Positions 1 to 12,776 of a stretch of DNA of 64,000 bases are shown in pieces. Under the pieces are notes generated by a model. The model worked only from the letters and a program-made list of their open reading frames with translations, ran no database searches and was not told the origin of the DNA. The stretch's first letter is position 1; every line of letters starts with the position of its first letter. The DNA is from Osmia lignaria lignaria (taxonomy: Eukaryota; Arthropoda; Insecta; Hymenoptera; Megachilidae): NCBI RefSeq assembly GCF_051020975.1, contig NW_027478166.1:8557501-8621500 (forward strand). The letters are read 5' to 3'. The position numbers and the translations under genes are program-made.

Positions 1-218
1 TTTCTTTGAGATAACTCTGCACGATTGCGAGCTGGAAATGCCACTTCCAGTTTAGCTGTGCAGAAGAAGAACAACAAGAAGAAGAAATATCTCGAAATAT
101 GTCCGGCAGGCCCCTTCCCTTGAGATATATCTGCAAATATCTCGGAAACGAAGCGAGCTATGGCAAAATGTTAAGAGACCTTTTTTGTAGAGAATAATGT
201 TTCCTACAATTTACGTTG
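1..218. repeat. Partial satellite monomer at left edge
   Basis: This is the last 218 bases of a monomer whose first 104 bases lie outside the window. It begins inside the TTTCTTTGAGATAACT stretch of the unit. It carries the variant with GATTGCGAGCTGG followed by CCAGTTTAG, common further right. The array therefore continues leftwards beyond the window. Confidence 0.95.
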
Positions 219-314
219 TTTGATATTTTTTGATCAGAAGCGTAGTTTTCGAGATATATCGAGATATTTAAGAGTTCCGAAGCCGCACCAACATAATAGA
301 GATACAGAAACACC

Positions 315-512
315 GTGGCCCCTTTCTTTGAGATAACTCTGCACTATTGCGACCTGCAAATGCCACTTCCAGCTCAGCTGTGCAGAAGAAGAACAACAAG
401 AAGAAGAAATATCTCGAAATATGTCCGACAGGCCCCTTCCCTTGAGATAAATCTGCAAATATCTCGGAAACGAAGCGAGCTATGGCGAAATGTTAAGAGA
501 CCTTTTTCGTAG
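315..512 (+). other. 65-codon plus-strand open frame in some monomers, judged non-coding
   Basis: It starts at GTG (GTGGCCCCT) and ends at the TAG of TTTGTAG. It is open only where the usual in-frame TAG inside CAGCTTAGCTG is changed to CTCAG, CTTAT or CTAAG. Examples are the copies at 1603-1800, 3213-3410, 6755-6952, 9331-9528 and 15443-15640. It overlaps the minus-strand frame. There is no recognisable domain, and the unusual start codon and dependence on single variants argue against a gene. Confidence 0.85.
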
Positions 513-877
513 AAAATTAAGTTTCCTACTTTTTATCTTCTATGATATTTTTTGACCAGATGCGTAGTTCTCGAGATATATCAAGATATTTAAAAGTTCC
601 GAAGCCGCACCAACATAATAGAGATACAGAAACACCGTGGCCCCTTTCTTTGAGATAACTCTGCACTATTGCGCGCTGCAAATGCCACTTCCAGCTTAGC
701 TGTGCAGAAGAAGAACAACAAGAAGAAGAAATATCTCGAAATATGTCCGGCAGGCCCCTTCCCTTGAGATATATCTGCAAATATCTCGGAAACGAAGCGA
801 GCTATGGCAAAATGTTAAGATACCTTTTTTGTAGAGAATTATGTTTGCTACAATTTATGTTCTATGATATTTTTTGA

Positions 878-1102
878 TCAGATGCGTAGTTCTCGAGATA
901 TATCAAGATATTTAAAAGTTCCGAAGCCGCACCAACATAATAGAGATACAGAAACACCGTGGCCCCTTTCTTTGAGATAACTCTGCACTATTGCGAGCTG
1001 CAAATGCCACTTCCAGCTTAGCTGTGCAGAGGAAGAACAACAAGAAGAAGAAATATCTCGAAATATGTCCGTCAGGCCAGTTCCTTTGAGCTGAATCTGC
1101 AA
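878..1102 (-). other. Recurrent 74-codon minus-strand open frame, judged non-coding
   Basis: This is one example of a frame that recurs in 189 of 198 monomers at unit positions 240 to 16. The apparent start is TTG (TTGCAGATT...), not ATG, and most copies have no in-frame ATG at all. The translation has a Ser/Cys-rich stretch (SSSCCSSSAQL) that is simply the antisense of the GAA/CAA tract. I recognise no domain, signal peptide or catalytic motif. Because 322 is not a multiple of 3 the frame cannot read through monomers. Some copies run to 84 codons only because the TGATCA that supplies the stop is mutated to GACCAG or GATCGG (526-780, 2458-2712, 46884-47138). It is best read as a shadow of a homogenised repeat. 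Confidence 0.85.
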
Positions 1103-1152
1103 ATATCTCGGAAACGAAGCGAGCTATGGCAAAATCTTAAGAGACGTTTTTT

Positions 1153-1173
1153 GTAGAGAATTATGTTTCCTAC
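1153..1173. repeat. Imperfect inverted repeat near the monomer 3' end
   Basis: GTAGAGAA and TTCCTAC flank a short AT-rich spacer. The arms pair as GTAG(A)GAA with TTCCTAC, with one bulged A. The element is present in nearly all monomers and contains the site of the AT deletion seen in the five 320 bp units. It lies in the T-rich part of the unit and may be structural only. Confidence 0.55.
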
Positions 1174-1828
1174 AATTTATGTTCTATGATATTTTTTGAT
1201 CAGAAGCGTAGTTTTCGAGATATATCGAGATATTTAAAAGTTCCGAAGCCGCACCAACATAATAGAGATACAGAAACACCGTGGCCCCTTTCTTTGAGAT
1301 AACTCTGCACTAGTGCGAGCCGCAAATGCCACTTCCAGCTTAGCTGTGCAGAAGAAGAACAACAAGAAGAAGAAATATCTCGAAATATGTCCGACAGGCC
1401 CCTTCCCTTGAGATAAATCTGCAAATATCTCGGAAACGAAGCGAGCTATGGCAAAATGTTAAGAGACCTTTTTTGTAGAGAATAATGTTTCCTACAATTT
1501 ACGTTCTATGATATTTTTTGATCAGAAGCGTAGTTTTCGAGATATATCGAGATATTTAAAAGTTCCGAAGCCGCACCAACATAATAGAGATACAGAAACA
1601 CCGTGGCCCCTTACTTTGAGATGACTCTGCACTATTGCGACCTGCAAATGCCACTTCCAGCTCAGCTGTGCAGAAGAAGAACAACAAGAAGAAGAAATAT
1701 CTCGAAATATGTCCGTCAGGCCCCTTCCCTTGAGATAAATCTGCAAATATCTCGGAAACGAAGCGAGCTATGGCAAAATGTTAAGAGACCGTTTTTGTAG
1801 AGAATTAAGTTTCCTACTTTTTATGTTC

Positions 1829-4800
1829 TATGATATTTTTTGATCAGATGCGTGGTTCTCGAGATATATCAAGATATTTAAAAGTTCCGAAGCCGCACCA
1901 ACATAATAGAGATACAGATACACCGTGGCCCCTTTCTTAGAGATAACTCTGCACTATTGCGAGCTGCAAATGCCACTTCCAGCTTAGCTGTGCAGAAGAA
2001 GAACAACAAGAAGAAGAAATATCTCGAAATATGTCCGTCAGGCCCCTTCCCTTGAGATATATCTGCAAATATCTCGGAAACGAAGCGAGCTATGGCAAAA
2101 TGTTAAGAGACGTTTTTTGTAGAGAATTATGTTTCCTACAATTTATGTTCTATGATATTTTTTGATCAGAAGCGTAGTTTTCGAGATATATCGAGATATT
2201 TAAAAGTTCCGAAGCCGCACCAACATAATAGAGATACAGAAACACCGTGGCCCCTTTCTTTGAGATAACTCTGCATTATTGCGCGCTGCAAATGCCACTT
2301 CCAGCTTAGCTGTGCAGAAGAAGAACAACAAGAAGAAGAAATATCTCGAAATATGTCCGACAGGCCCCTTCCCTTGAGATAAATCTGCAAATATCTCGGA
2401 AACGAAGCGAGCTATGGCGAAATGTTAAGAGACCTTTTTTGTAGAGAATTAAGTTTCCTACTTTTTATCTTCTATGATATTTTTTGACCAGATGCGTAGT
2501 TCTCCAGATATATCAAGATATTTAAAAGTTCCGAAGCCGCACCAACATAATAGAGATACAGAAACACCGTGGCCCCTTTCTTTGAGATAACTCTGCACGA
2601 TTGCGAGCTGGAAATGCCACTTCCAGTTTAGCTGTGCAGAAGAAGAACAACAAGAAGAAGAAATATCTCGAAATATGTCCATCAGGACCCTTCCCTTGAG
2701 ATAAATCTGCAAATATCTCGGAAACGAAGAGAGCTATGGCAAAATGTTAAGAGACCTTTTTTGTAGAGAATTAAGTTTCCTACTTTTCATGTTTTATGAT
2801 ATTTTTTGATCAGATGCGTAGTTCTCGAGATATATCAAGATATTTAAAAGTTCCGAAGCAGCACCAACATAATAGAGATACAGAAACACCGTGGCCCCTT
2901 TCTTTGAGATAACTCTGCACTATTGCGAGCTGTAAATGCCACTTCCAGCTTAGCTGTGCAGAAGAAGAACAACAAGAAGAAGAAATATCTCGAAATATGT
3001 CCGACAGGCCCCTTCCCTTGAGATAAATCTGCAAATATCTCGGAAACGAAGCGAGCTATGGCAAAATGTTGAGAGACCTTTTTTGTAGAGAATAATATTT
3101 CCTACAATTTACGTTCTATGATATTTTTTGATCAGAAGCGTAGTTTTCGAGATATATCGAGATATTTAAAAGTTCCGAAGCCGCACCAACATAATAGAGA
3201 TACAGAAACACCGTGGCCCCTTTCTTTGAGATAACTCTGCACTATTGCGACCTGCAAATGCCACTTCCAGCTCAGCTGTGCAGAAGAAGAACAACAAGAA
3301 GAAGAAATATCTCGAAATATGTCCGTCAGGCCCCTTCCCTTGAGATAAATCTGCAAATATCTCGGAAACGAAGCGAGCTATGGCAAAATGTTAAGAGACC
3401 TTTTTTGTAGAGAATTAAGTTTCCTACTTTTCATGTTATATGATATTTTTTGATCAGATGCGTAGTTCTCGAGATATATCAAGATATTTAAAAGTTCCGA
3501 AGCAGCACCAACATAATAGAGATACAGAAACACCGTGGCCCCTTTCTTTGAGATAACTCTGCACTATTGCGAGCTGTAAATGCCACTTCCAGCTTAGCTG
3601 TGCAGAAGAAGAACAACAAGAAGAAGAAATATCTCGAAATATGTCCGACAGGCCCCTTCCCTTGAGATAAATCTGCAAATATCTCGGAAACGAAGCGAGC
3701 TATGGCAAAATGTTAAGAGACCGTTTTTGTAGAGAATTAAGTTTCCTACTTTTTATGTTCTATGATATTTTTTGATCAGATGCGTGGTTCTCGAGATATA
3801 TCAAGATATTTAAAAGTTCCGAAGCCGCACCAACATAATAGAGATACAGATACACCGTGGCCCCTTTCTTAGAGATAACTCTGCACTATTGCGAGCTGCA
3901 AATGCCACTTCCAGCTTAGCTGTGCAGAAGAAGAACAACAAGAAGAAGAAATATCTCGAAATATGTCCGTCAGGCCCCTTCCCTTGAGATATATCTGCAA
4001 ATATCTCGGAAACGAAGCGAGCTATGGCAAAATGTTAAGAGACGTTTTTTGTAGAGAATTATGTTTCCTACAATTTATGTTCTATGATATTTTTTGATCA
4101 GAAGCGTAGTTTTCGAGATATATCGAGATATTTAAAAGTTCCGAAGCCGCACCAACATAATAGAGATACAGAAACACCGTGGCCCCTTTCTTTGAGATAA
4201 CTCTGCACTATTGCGCGCTGCAAATGCCACTTCCAGCTTAGCTGTGCAGAAGAAGAACAACAAGAAGAAGAAATATCTCGAAATATGTCCGACAGGCCCC
4301 TTCCCTTGAGATAAATCTGCAAATATCTCGGAAACGAAGCGAGCTATGGCGAAATGTTAAGAGACCTTTTTTGTAGAGAATTAAGTTTCCTACTTTTTAT
4401 CTTCTATGATATTTTTTGACCAGATGCGTAGTTCTCCAGATATATCAAGATATTTAAAAGTTCCGAAGCCGCACCAACATAATAGAGATACAGAAACACC
4501 GTGGCCCCTTTCTTTGAGATAACTCTGCACGATTGCGAGCTGGAAATGCCACTTCCAGTTTAGCTGTGCAGAAGAAGAACAACAAGAAGAAGAAATATCT
4601 CGAAATATGTCCATCAGGACCCTTCCCTTGAGATAAATCTGCAAATATCTCGGAAACGAAGAGAGCTATGGCAAAATGTTAAGAGACCTTTTTTGTAGAG
4701 AATTAAGTTTTCTACTTTTCATGTTTTATGATATTTTTTGATCAGATGCGTAGTTCTCGAGATATATCAAGATATTTAAAAGTTCCGAAGCAGCACCAAC

Positions 4801-6336
4801 ATAATAGAGATACAGAAACACCGTGGCCCCTTTGTTTGAGATAACTCTGCACTATTGCGAGCTGTAAATGCCACTTCCAGCTTAGCTGTGCAGAAGAAGA
4901 ACAACAAGAAGAAGAAATATCTCGAAATATGTCCGACAGGCCCCTTCCCTTGAGATAAATCTGCAAATATCTCGGAAACGAAGCGAGCTATGGCAAAATG
5001 TTAAGAGACCTTTTTTGTAGAGAATAATGTTTCCTACAATTTACGTTCTATGATATTTTTTGATCAGAAGCGTAGTTTTCGAGATATATCGAGATATTTA
5101 AAAGTTCCGAAGCCGCACCAACATAATAGAGATACAGAAACACCGTGGCCCCTTTCTTTGAGATAACTCTGCACTATTGCGACCTGCAAATGCCACTTCC
5201 AGCTCAGCTGTGCAGAAGAAGAACAACAAGAAGAAGAAATATCTCGAAATATGTCCGTCAGGCCCCTTCCCTTGAGATAAATCTGCAAATATCTCGGAAA
5301 CGAAGCGAGCTATGGCAAAATGTTAAGAGACCTTTTTTGTAGAGAATTAAGTTTCCTACTTTTCATGTTATATGATATTTTTTGATCAGATGCGTAGTTC
5401 TCGAGATATATCAAGATATTTAAAAGTTCCGAAGCAGCACCAACATAATAGAGATACAGAAACACCGTGGCCCCTTTCTTTGAGATAACTCTGCACTATT
5501 GCGAGCTGTAAATGCCACTTCCAGCTTAGCTGTGCAGAAGAAGAACAACAAGAAGAAGAAATATCTCGAAATATGTCCGACAGGCCCCTTCCCTTGAGAT
5601 AAATCTGCAAATATCTCGGAAACGAAGCGAGCTATGGCAAAATGTTAAGAGACCTTTTTTGTAGAGAATAATGTTTCCTACAATTTACGTTCTATGATAT
5701 TTTTTGATCAGAAGCGTAGTTTTCGAGATATATCGAGATATTTAAAAGTTCCGAAGCCGCACCAACATAATAGAGATACAGAAACACCGTGGCCCCTTTC
5801 TTTGAGATAACTCTGCACTATTGCGACCTGCAAATGCCACTTCCAGCTCAGCTGTGCAGAAGAAGAACAACAAGAAGAAGAAATATCTCGAAATATGTCC
5901 GTCAGGCCCCTTCCCTTGAGATAAATCTGCAAATATCTCGGAAACGAAGCGAGCTATGGCAAAATGTTAAGAGACCGTTTTTGTAGAGAATTAAGTTTCC
6001 TACTTTTTATGTTCTATGATATTTTTTGATCAGATGCGTGGTTCTCGAGATATATCAAGATATTTAAAAGTTCCGAAGCCGCACCAACATAATAGAGATA
6101 CAGATACACCGTGGCCCCTTTCTTAGAGATAACTCTGCACTATTGCGAGCTGCAAATGCCACTTCCAGCTTAGCTGTGCAGAAGAAGAACAACAAGAAGA
6201 AGAAATATCTCGAAATATGTCCGTCAGGCCCCTTCCCTTGAGATATATCTGCAAATATCTCGGAAACGAAGCGAGCTATGGCAAAATGTTAAGAGACGTT
6301 TTTTGTAGAGAATTATGTTTCCTACAATTTATATTC
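1829..6336. repeat. Six- and seven-monomer HOR block, two copies
   Basis: Monomer types recur in the order a-b-c-d-c'-x from 2151 to 4082. From 4083 to 6336 the same order returns with one extra d monomer (5693) before x (6015). Type b is marked by GACCAG and CTCCAGAT (2473, 4405). Types c and c' are marked by GAAGCAGC, with TTTCATGTTTTATG before c (2795, 4727) and TTTCATGTTATATG before c' (3439, 5371). Type x is marked by GCGTGGTTCTCG and CTTAGAGAT (1829, 3761, 6015). The length step is six monomers (1,932 bp) between the a, b, c, d and c' copies. The extra d unit marks an unequal exchange inside the block. Confidence 0.8.
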
Positions 6337-6658
6337 TATGATATTTTTTGATCAGAAGCGTAGTTTTCGAGATATATCGAGATATTTAAAAGTTCCGAAG
6401 CCGCACCAACATAATAGAGATACAGAAACACCGTGGCCCCTTTCTTTGAGATAACTCTGCACTAGTGCGAGCCGCAAATGCCACTTCCAGCTTAGCTGTG
6501 CAGAAGAAGAACAACAAGAAGAAGAAATATCTCGAAATATGTCCGACAGGCCCCTTCCCTTGAGATAAATCTGCAAATATCTCGGAAACGAAGCGAGCTA
6601 TGGCGAAATGTTGAGAGACCTTTTTTGTAGAGAATTAAGTTTCCTACTTTTTATCTTC

Positions 6659-9600
6659 TATGATATTTTTTGATCAGATGCGTAGTTCTCGAGATATATC
6701 AAGATATTTAAAAGTTCCGAAGCCGCACCAACATAATAGAGATACAGAAACACCGTGGCCCCTTTCTTTGAGATAACTCTGCACTATTGCGCGCTGCAAA
6801 TGCCACTTCCAGCTTATCTGTGCAGAAGAAGAACAACAAGAAGAAGAAATATCTCGAAATATGTCCGTCAGGCCCCTTCCCTTGAGATAAATCTGCAAAT
6901 ATCTCGGAAACGAAGCGAGCTATGGCAAAATGTTAAGAGACCTTTTTTGTAGAGAATTAAGTTTCCTACTTTTTATGTTCTATGATATTTTTCGATCAGA
7001 GGCGTAGTTCTCGAGATATATCAAGATATTTAAAAGTTCCGAAGCCGCACCAACATAATAGAGATACAGAAACACCGTGGCCCCTTTCTTTGAGATAACT
7101 CTGCACGATTGCGAGCTGGAAATGCCACTTCCAGTTTAGCTGTGCAGAAGAAGAACAACAAGAAGAAGAAATATCTCGAAATATGTCCATCAGGACCCTT
7201 CCCTTGAGATAAATCTGCAAATATCTCGGAAACGAAGCGAGCTATGGCAAAACGTTAAGAGACCTTTTTTGTAGAGAATAATGTTTCCTACAATTTACGT
7301 TCTATGATATTTTTTGATCAGAAGCGTAGTTTTCGAGATATATCGAGATATTTAAAAGTTCCGAAGCCGCACCAACATAATAGAGATACAGAAACACCGT
7401 GGCCCCTTTCTTTGAGATAACTCTGCACTATTGCGACCTGCAAATGCCACTTCCAGCTCAGCTGTGCAGGAGAAGAACAACAAGAAGAAGAAATATCTCG
7501 AAATATGTCCGTCAGGCCCCTTCCCTTGAGATGAATCTGCAAATATCTCGGAAACGAAGCGAGCTATGGCAAAATGTTAAGAGACCGTTTTTGTAGAGAA
7601 TTAAGTTTCCTACTTTTTATGTTCTATGATATTTCTTCATCAGATGCGTGGTTCTCGAGATATATCAAGATATATAAAAGTTCCGAAGCCGCACCAACAT
7701 AATAGAGATACAGAAACACCGTGGCCCCTTTCTTTGAGATAACTCTGCACTATTGCGAGCTGCAAATGCCACTTCCAGCTTAGCTGTGCAGAAGAAGAAC
7801 AACAAGAAGAAGAAATATCTCGAAATATGTCCGTCAGGCCCCTTCCCTTGAGATATATCTGCAAATATCTCGGAAACGAAGCGAGCTATGGCAAAATGTT
7901 AAGAGACCTTTTTTGTAGAGAATTATGTTTCCTACAATTTATGTTCTATGATATTTTTTGATCAGAAGCGTAGTTTTCGAGATATATCGAGATATTTAAA
8001 AGTTCCGAAGCCGCACCAACATAATAGAGATACAGAAACACCGTGGCCCCTTTCTTTGAGATAACTCTGCACTATTGCGCGCTGCAAATGCCACTTCCAG
8101 CTTATCTGTGCAGAAGAAGAACAACAAGAAGAAGAAATATCTCGAAATATGTCCGTCAGGCCCCTTCCCTTGAGATAAATCTGCAAATATCTCGGAAACG
8201 AAGCGAGCTATGGCAAAATGTTAAGAGACCTTTTTTGTAGAGAATTAAGTTTCCTACTTTTTATGTTCTATGATATTTTTTGATCAGAGGCGTAGTTCTC
8301 GAGATATATCAAGATATTTAAAAGTTCCGAAGCCGCACCAACATAATAGAGATACAGAAACACCGTGGCCCCTTTCTTTGAGATAACTCTGCACGATTGC
8401 GAGCTGGAAATGCCACTTCCAGTTTAGCTGTGCAGAAGAAGAACAACAAGAAGAAGAAATATCTCGAAATATGTCCATCAGGACCCTTCCCTTGAGATAA
8501 ATCTGCAAATATCTCGGAAACGAAGCAAGCTATGGCAAAATGTTAAGAGACCTTTTTTGTAGAGAATAATGTTTCCTACAATTTACGTTCTATGATATTT
8601 TTTGATCAGAAGCGTAGTTTTCGAGATATATCGAGATATTTAAAAGTTCCGAAGCCGCACCAACATAATAGAGATACAGAAACACCGTGGCCCCTTTCTT
8701 TGAGATAACTCTGCACTATTGCGACCTGCAAATGCCACTTCCAGCTCAGCTGTGCAGAAGAAGAACAACAAGAAGAAGAAATATCTCGAAATATGTCCGT
8801 CAGGCCCCTTCCCTTAAGATGAATCTGCAAATATCTCGGAAACGAAGCGAGCTATGGCAAAATGTTAAGAGACCGTTTTTGTAGAGAATTAAGTTTCCTA
8901 CTTTTTATGTTCTATGATATTTCTTGATCAGATGCGTGGTTCTCGAGATATATCAAGATATATAAAAGTTCCGAAGCCGCACCAACATAATAGAGATACA
9001 AAAACACCGTGGCCCCTTTCTTTGAGATAACTCTGCACTATTGCGAGCTGCAAATGCCACTTCCAGCTTAGCTGTGCAGAAGAAGAACAACAAGAAGAAG
9101 AAATATCTCGAAATATGTCCGTCAGGCCCCTTCCCTTGAGATATATCTGCAAATATCTCGGAAACGAAGCGAGCTATGGCAAAATGTTAAGAGACCTTTT
9201 TTGTAGAGAATTATGTTTCCTACAATTTATGTTCTATGATATTTTTTGATCAGAAGCGTAGTTTTCGAGATATATCGAGATATTTAAAAGTTCCGAAGCC
9301 GCACCAACATAATAGAGATACAGAAACACCGTGGCCCCTTTCTTTGAGATAACTCTGCACTATTGCGCGCTGCAAATGCCACTTCCAGCTTATCTGTGCA
9401 GAAGAAGAACAACAAGAAGAAGAAATATCTCGAAATATGTCCGTCAGGCCCCTTCCCTTGAGATAAATCTGCAAATATCTCGGAAACGAAGCGAGCTATG
9501 GCAAAATGTTAAGAGACCTTTTTTGTAGAGAATTAAGTTTCCTACTTTTTATGTTCTATGATATTTTTTGATCAGAGGCGTAGTTCTCGAGATATATCAA

Positions 9601-10522
9601 GATATTTAAAAGTTCCGAAGCCGCACCAACATAATAGAGATACAGAAACACCGTGGCCCCTTTCTTTGAGATAACTCTGCACGATTGCGAGCTGGAAATG
9701 CCACTTCCAGTTTAGCTGTGCAGAAGAAGAACAACAAGAAGAAGAAATATCTCGAAATATGTCCATCAGGACCCTTCCCTTGAGATAAATCTGCAAATAT
9801 CTCGGAAACGAAGCGAGCTATGGCAAAATGTTAAGAGACCTTTTTTGTAGAGAATAATGTTTCCTACAATTTACGTTCTATGATATTTTTTGATCAGAAG
9901 CGTAGTTTTCGAGATATATCGAGATATTTAAAAGTTCCGAAGCCGCACCAACATAATAGAGATACAGAAACACCGTGGCCCCTTTCTTTGAGATAACTCT
10001 GCACTATTGCGACCTGCAAATGCCACTTCCAGCTCAGCTGTGCAGAAGAAGAACAACAAGAAGAAGAAATATCTCGAAATATGTCCGTCAGGCCCCTTCC
10101 CTTGAGATGAATCTGCAAATATCTCGGAAACGAAGCGAGCTATGGCAAAATGTTAAGAGACCGTTTTTGTAGAGAATTAAGTTTCCTACTTTTTATGTTC
10201 TATGATATTTCTTGATCAGATGCGTGGTTCTCGAGATATATCAAGATATATAAAAGTTCCGAAGCCGCACCAACATAATAGAGATACAAAAACACCGTGG
10301 CCCCTTTCTTTGAGATAACTCTGCACTATTGCGAGCTGCAAATGCCACTTCCAGCTTAGCTGTGCAGAAGAAGAACAACAAGAAGAAGAAATATCTCGAA
10401 ATATGTCCGTCAGGCCCCTTCCCTTGAGATATATCTGCAAATATCTCGGAAACGAAGCGAGCTATGGCAAAATGTTAAGAGACCTTTTTTGTAGAGAATT
10501 ATGTTTCCTACAATTTATGTTC
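6659..10522. repeat. Four-monomer HOR, three tandem copies (1,288 bp period)
   Basis: Units begin at 6659, 7947 and 9235. Each contains, in order, a CTTATCTGTG monomer, a monomer with GAGGCG and CCATCAGGACCC, a monomer with GCGACCTGC, CTCAGCTG and AGATGAATC, and a monomer with GATATTTCTT, GCGTGG and AGATATATAAAAG. The first monomer of the first copy differs at its 5' end (GATGCG instead of GAAGCG), so the exact edge is slightly inside 6659. The three copies are nearly identical by eye, implying recent expansion. Confidence 0.85.
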
Positions 10523-12776
10523 TATGATATTTTTTGATCAGAAGCGTAGTTTTCGAGATATATCGAGATATTTAAAAGTTCCGAAGCCGCACCAACATAA
10601 TAGAGATACAGAAACACCGTGGCCCCTTTCTTTGAGATAACTCTGCACGATTGCGAGCTGGAAATGCCACTTCCAGCTTAGCTGTGCAGAAGAAGAACAA
10701 CAAGAAGAAGAAATATCTCGAAATATGTCCGTCAGGCCCCTTCCCTTGAGATATATCTGCAAATATCTCGGAAACGAAGCGAGCTATGGCAAAATGTTAA
10801 GAGACCTTTTTTGTAGAGAATTATGTTTCCTACAATTTATGGTCTATGATATTTTTTGATCAGAAGCGTAGTTTTCGAGATATATCGAGATATTTAAAAG
10901 TTCCGAAGCCGCACCAACATAATAGAGATACAGAAACACCGTGGCCCCTTCCTTTGAGATAACTCTGCACTATTGCGAGCTGCAAATGCCACTTCCAGCT
11001 TAGCTGTGCAGAGGAAGAACAACAAGAAGAAGAAGTATCTCGAAATATGTCCGTCAGGCCCGTTCCTTTGAGCTGAATCTGCAAATATCTCGGAAACGAA
11101 GCGAGCTATGGCAAAATGTTAAGAGACGTTTTTTGTAGAGAATCATGTTTCCTACAATTTATGTTCTATGATATTTTTCGATCAGAAGCGTAGTTTTCGA
11201 GATATATCGAGATATTTAAAAGTTCCGAAGCCGCACCAAGATAATAGAGATACAGAAACACCGTGGCTCCTTTCTTTGAGATAACTCTGCACTAGTGCGA
11301 GCCGCAAATGCCACTTCCAGCTTAGCTGTGCAGAAGAAGAACAACAAGAAGAAGAAATATCTCGAAATATGTCCGTCAGGCCCCTTCCCTTGAAATAAAT
11401 CTGCAAATATCTCGGAAACGAAGCGAGCTATGGCAAAATGTTAAGAGACCTTTTTTGTAGAGAATTATGTTTCCTACTTTTTATGTTCTATGATATTTTT
11501 CGATCAGACGCGTAGTTCTCGAGATATATCGAGATATTTAAAAGTTCCGAAGCCGCACCAACATAATAGAGATACAGAAACACCGTGGCCCCTTTCTTTG
11601 AGATAACTCTGCACTAGTGCGAGCCGCAAATGCCACTTCCAGCTTAGCTGTGCAGAAGAAGAACAACAAGAAGAAGAAATATCTCGAAATATGTCCGTCA
11701 GGCCCCTTCCCTTGAGATAAATCTGCAAATATCTCGGGAACGAAGCGAGCTATGGCAAAATGTTAAGAGACCTTTTTTGTAGAGAATTAAGTTTCCTACT
11801 TTTTATGTTCTATGATATTTTTTGATCAGATGCGTAGTTCTCGAGATATATCAAGATATTTAAAAGTTCCGAAGCCGCACCAACATAATAGAGATACAGA
11901 AACACCGTGGCCCCTTTCTTTGAGATAACTCTGCACTATTTCGAGCTGCAAATGCCACTTCCAGCTTAGCTGTGCAGAGGAAGAACAACAAGAAGAAGAA
12001 GTATCTCGAAATATGTCCGTCAGGCCCCTTCCCTTGAGATAAATCTGCAAATATCTCGGGAACAAAGCGAGCTATGGCAAAATGTTAAGAGACCTTTTTT
12101 GTAGAGAATTAAGTTTCCTACTTTTTATGTTCTATGATATTTTTTGATCAGATGCGTAGTTCTCGAGATATATCAAGATATTTAAAAGTTCCGAAGCCGC
12201 ACCAACATAATAGAGATACAGAAACACCGTGGCCCCTTTCTTTGAGATAACTCTGCACTATTTCGAGCTGCAAATGCCACTTCCAGCTTAGCTGTGCAGA
12301 GGAAGAACAACAAGAAGAAGAAGTATCTCGAAATATGTCCGTCAGGCCCGTTCCTTTGAGCTGAATCTGCAAATATCTCGGAAACGAAGCGAGCTATGGC
12401 AAAATGTTGTGAGACCTTTTTTGTAGAGAATAATGTTTCCTACAATTAACGTTCTATGATATTTTTTGATCAGAGGCGTAGTTCTCGAGATATATCAAGA
12501 TATTTAAAAGTTCCGAAGCCGCACCAACATAATAGAGATACAGAAACACCGTGGCCCCTTTCTTTGAGATAACTCTGCACTATTGCGAGCTGCAAATGCC
12601 ACTTCCAGCTTAGCTGTGCAGAGGAAGAACAACAAGGAGAAGAAATATCTCGAAATATGTCCGTCAGGCCAGTTCCTTTGAGCTGAATCTGCAAATATCT
12701 CGGAAACGAAGCGAGCTATGGCAAAATGTTAAGAGACGTTTTTTGTAGAGAATTATGTTTCCTACAATTTATGTTC
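10523..12776. repeat. Seven monomers with no clear HOR order
   Basis: Monomers at 10523, 10845, 11167, 11489, 11811, 12133 and 12455 share variants with both neighbouring blocks, but no ordered multi-monomer repeat longer than a pair is visible. 11811 and 12133 are close sisters (both with TATTTCGAGCTG and GAAGAAGTATC). 10845, 11811 and 12133 carry the GAGGAAGAAC purine-tract variant. Confidence 0.65.
10656..10678. repeat. Perfect 8 bp inverted repeat at monomer centre
   Basis: AGCTGGAA at 10656-10663 and TTCCAGCT at 10671-10678 are exact reverse complements around a 7 bp spacer (ATGCCAC). Most monomers hold a one-mismatch version: AGCTGCAA with TTCCAGCT, or AGCTGGAA with TTCCAGTT. This monomer combines the two states and restores the full stem. 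A cruciform or RNA hairpin is possible; no function can be read from sequence. Confidence 0.75.

Noticed and set aside
181..240. RNA polymerase III terminator or small-RNA gene suggested by T6 tracts
   Set aside because: T6 tracts occur in every monomer, and I found no convincing A and B box pair or tRNA-like fold upstream.
219..540. Monomer as a tandemly amplified transposon or MITE
   Set aside because: No terminal inverted repeats or target-site duplications are found at any phase of the unit; the inverted repeats seen are short and internal.
640..760. GAA/CAA tract as an expandable microsatellite
   Set aside because: The tract keeps the same length in all monomers examined and changes only by substitution, so it does not behave as a slippage-prone microsatellite.
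11720..11745. CENP-B box-like sequence (minus-strand CTTCGTT followed by CCCGAG)
   Set aside because: Only the TTCG half agrees. The essential A and CGGG positions of the core nTTCGnnnnAnnCGGGn are missing in this and all other monomers examined.
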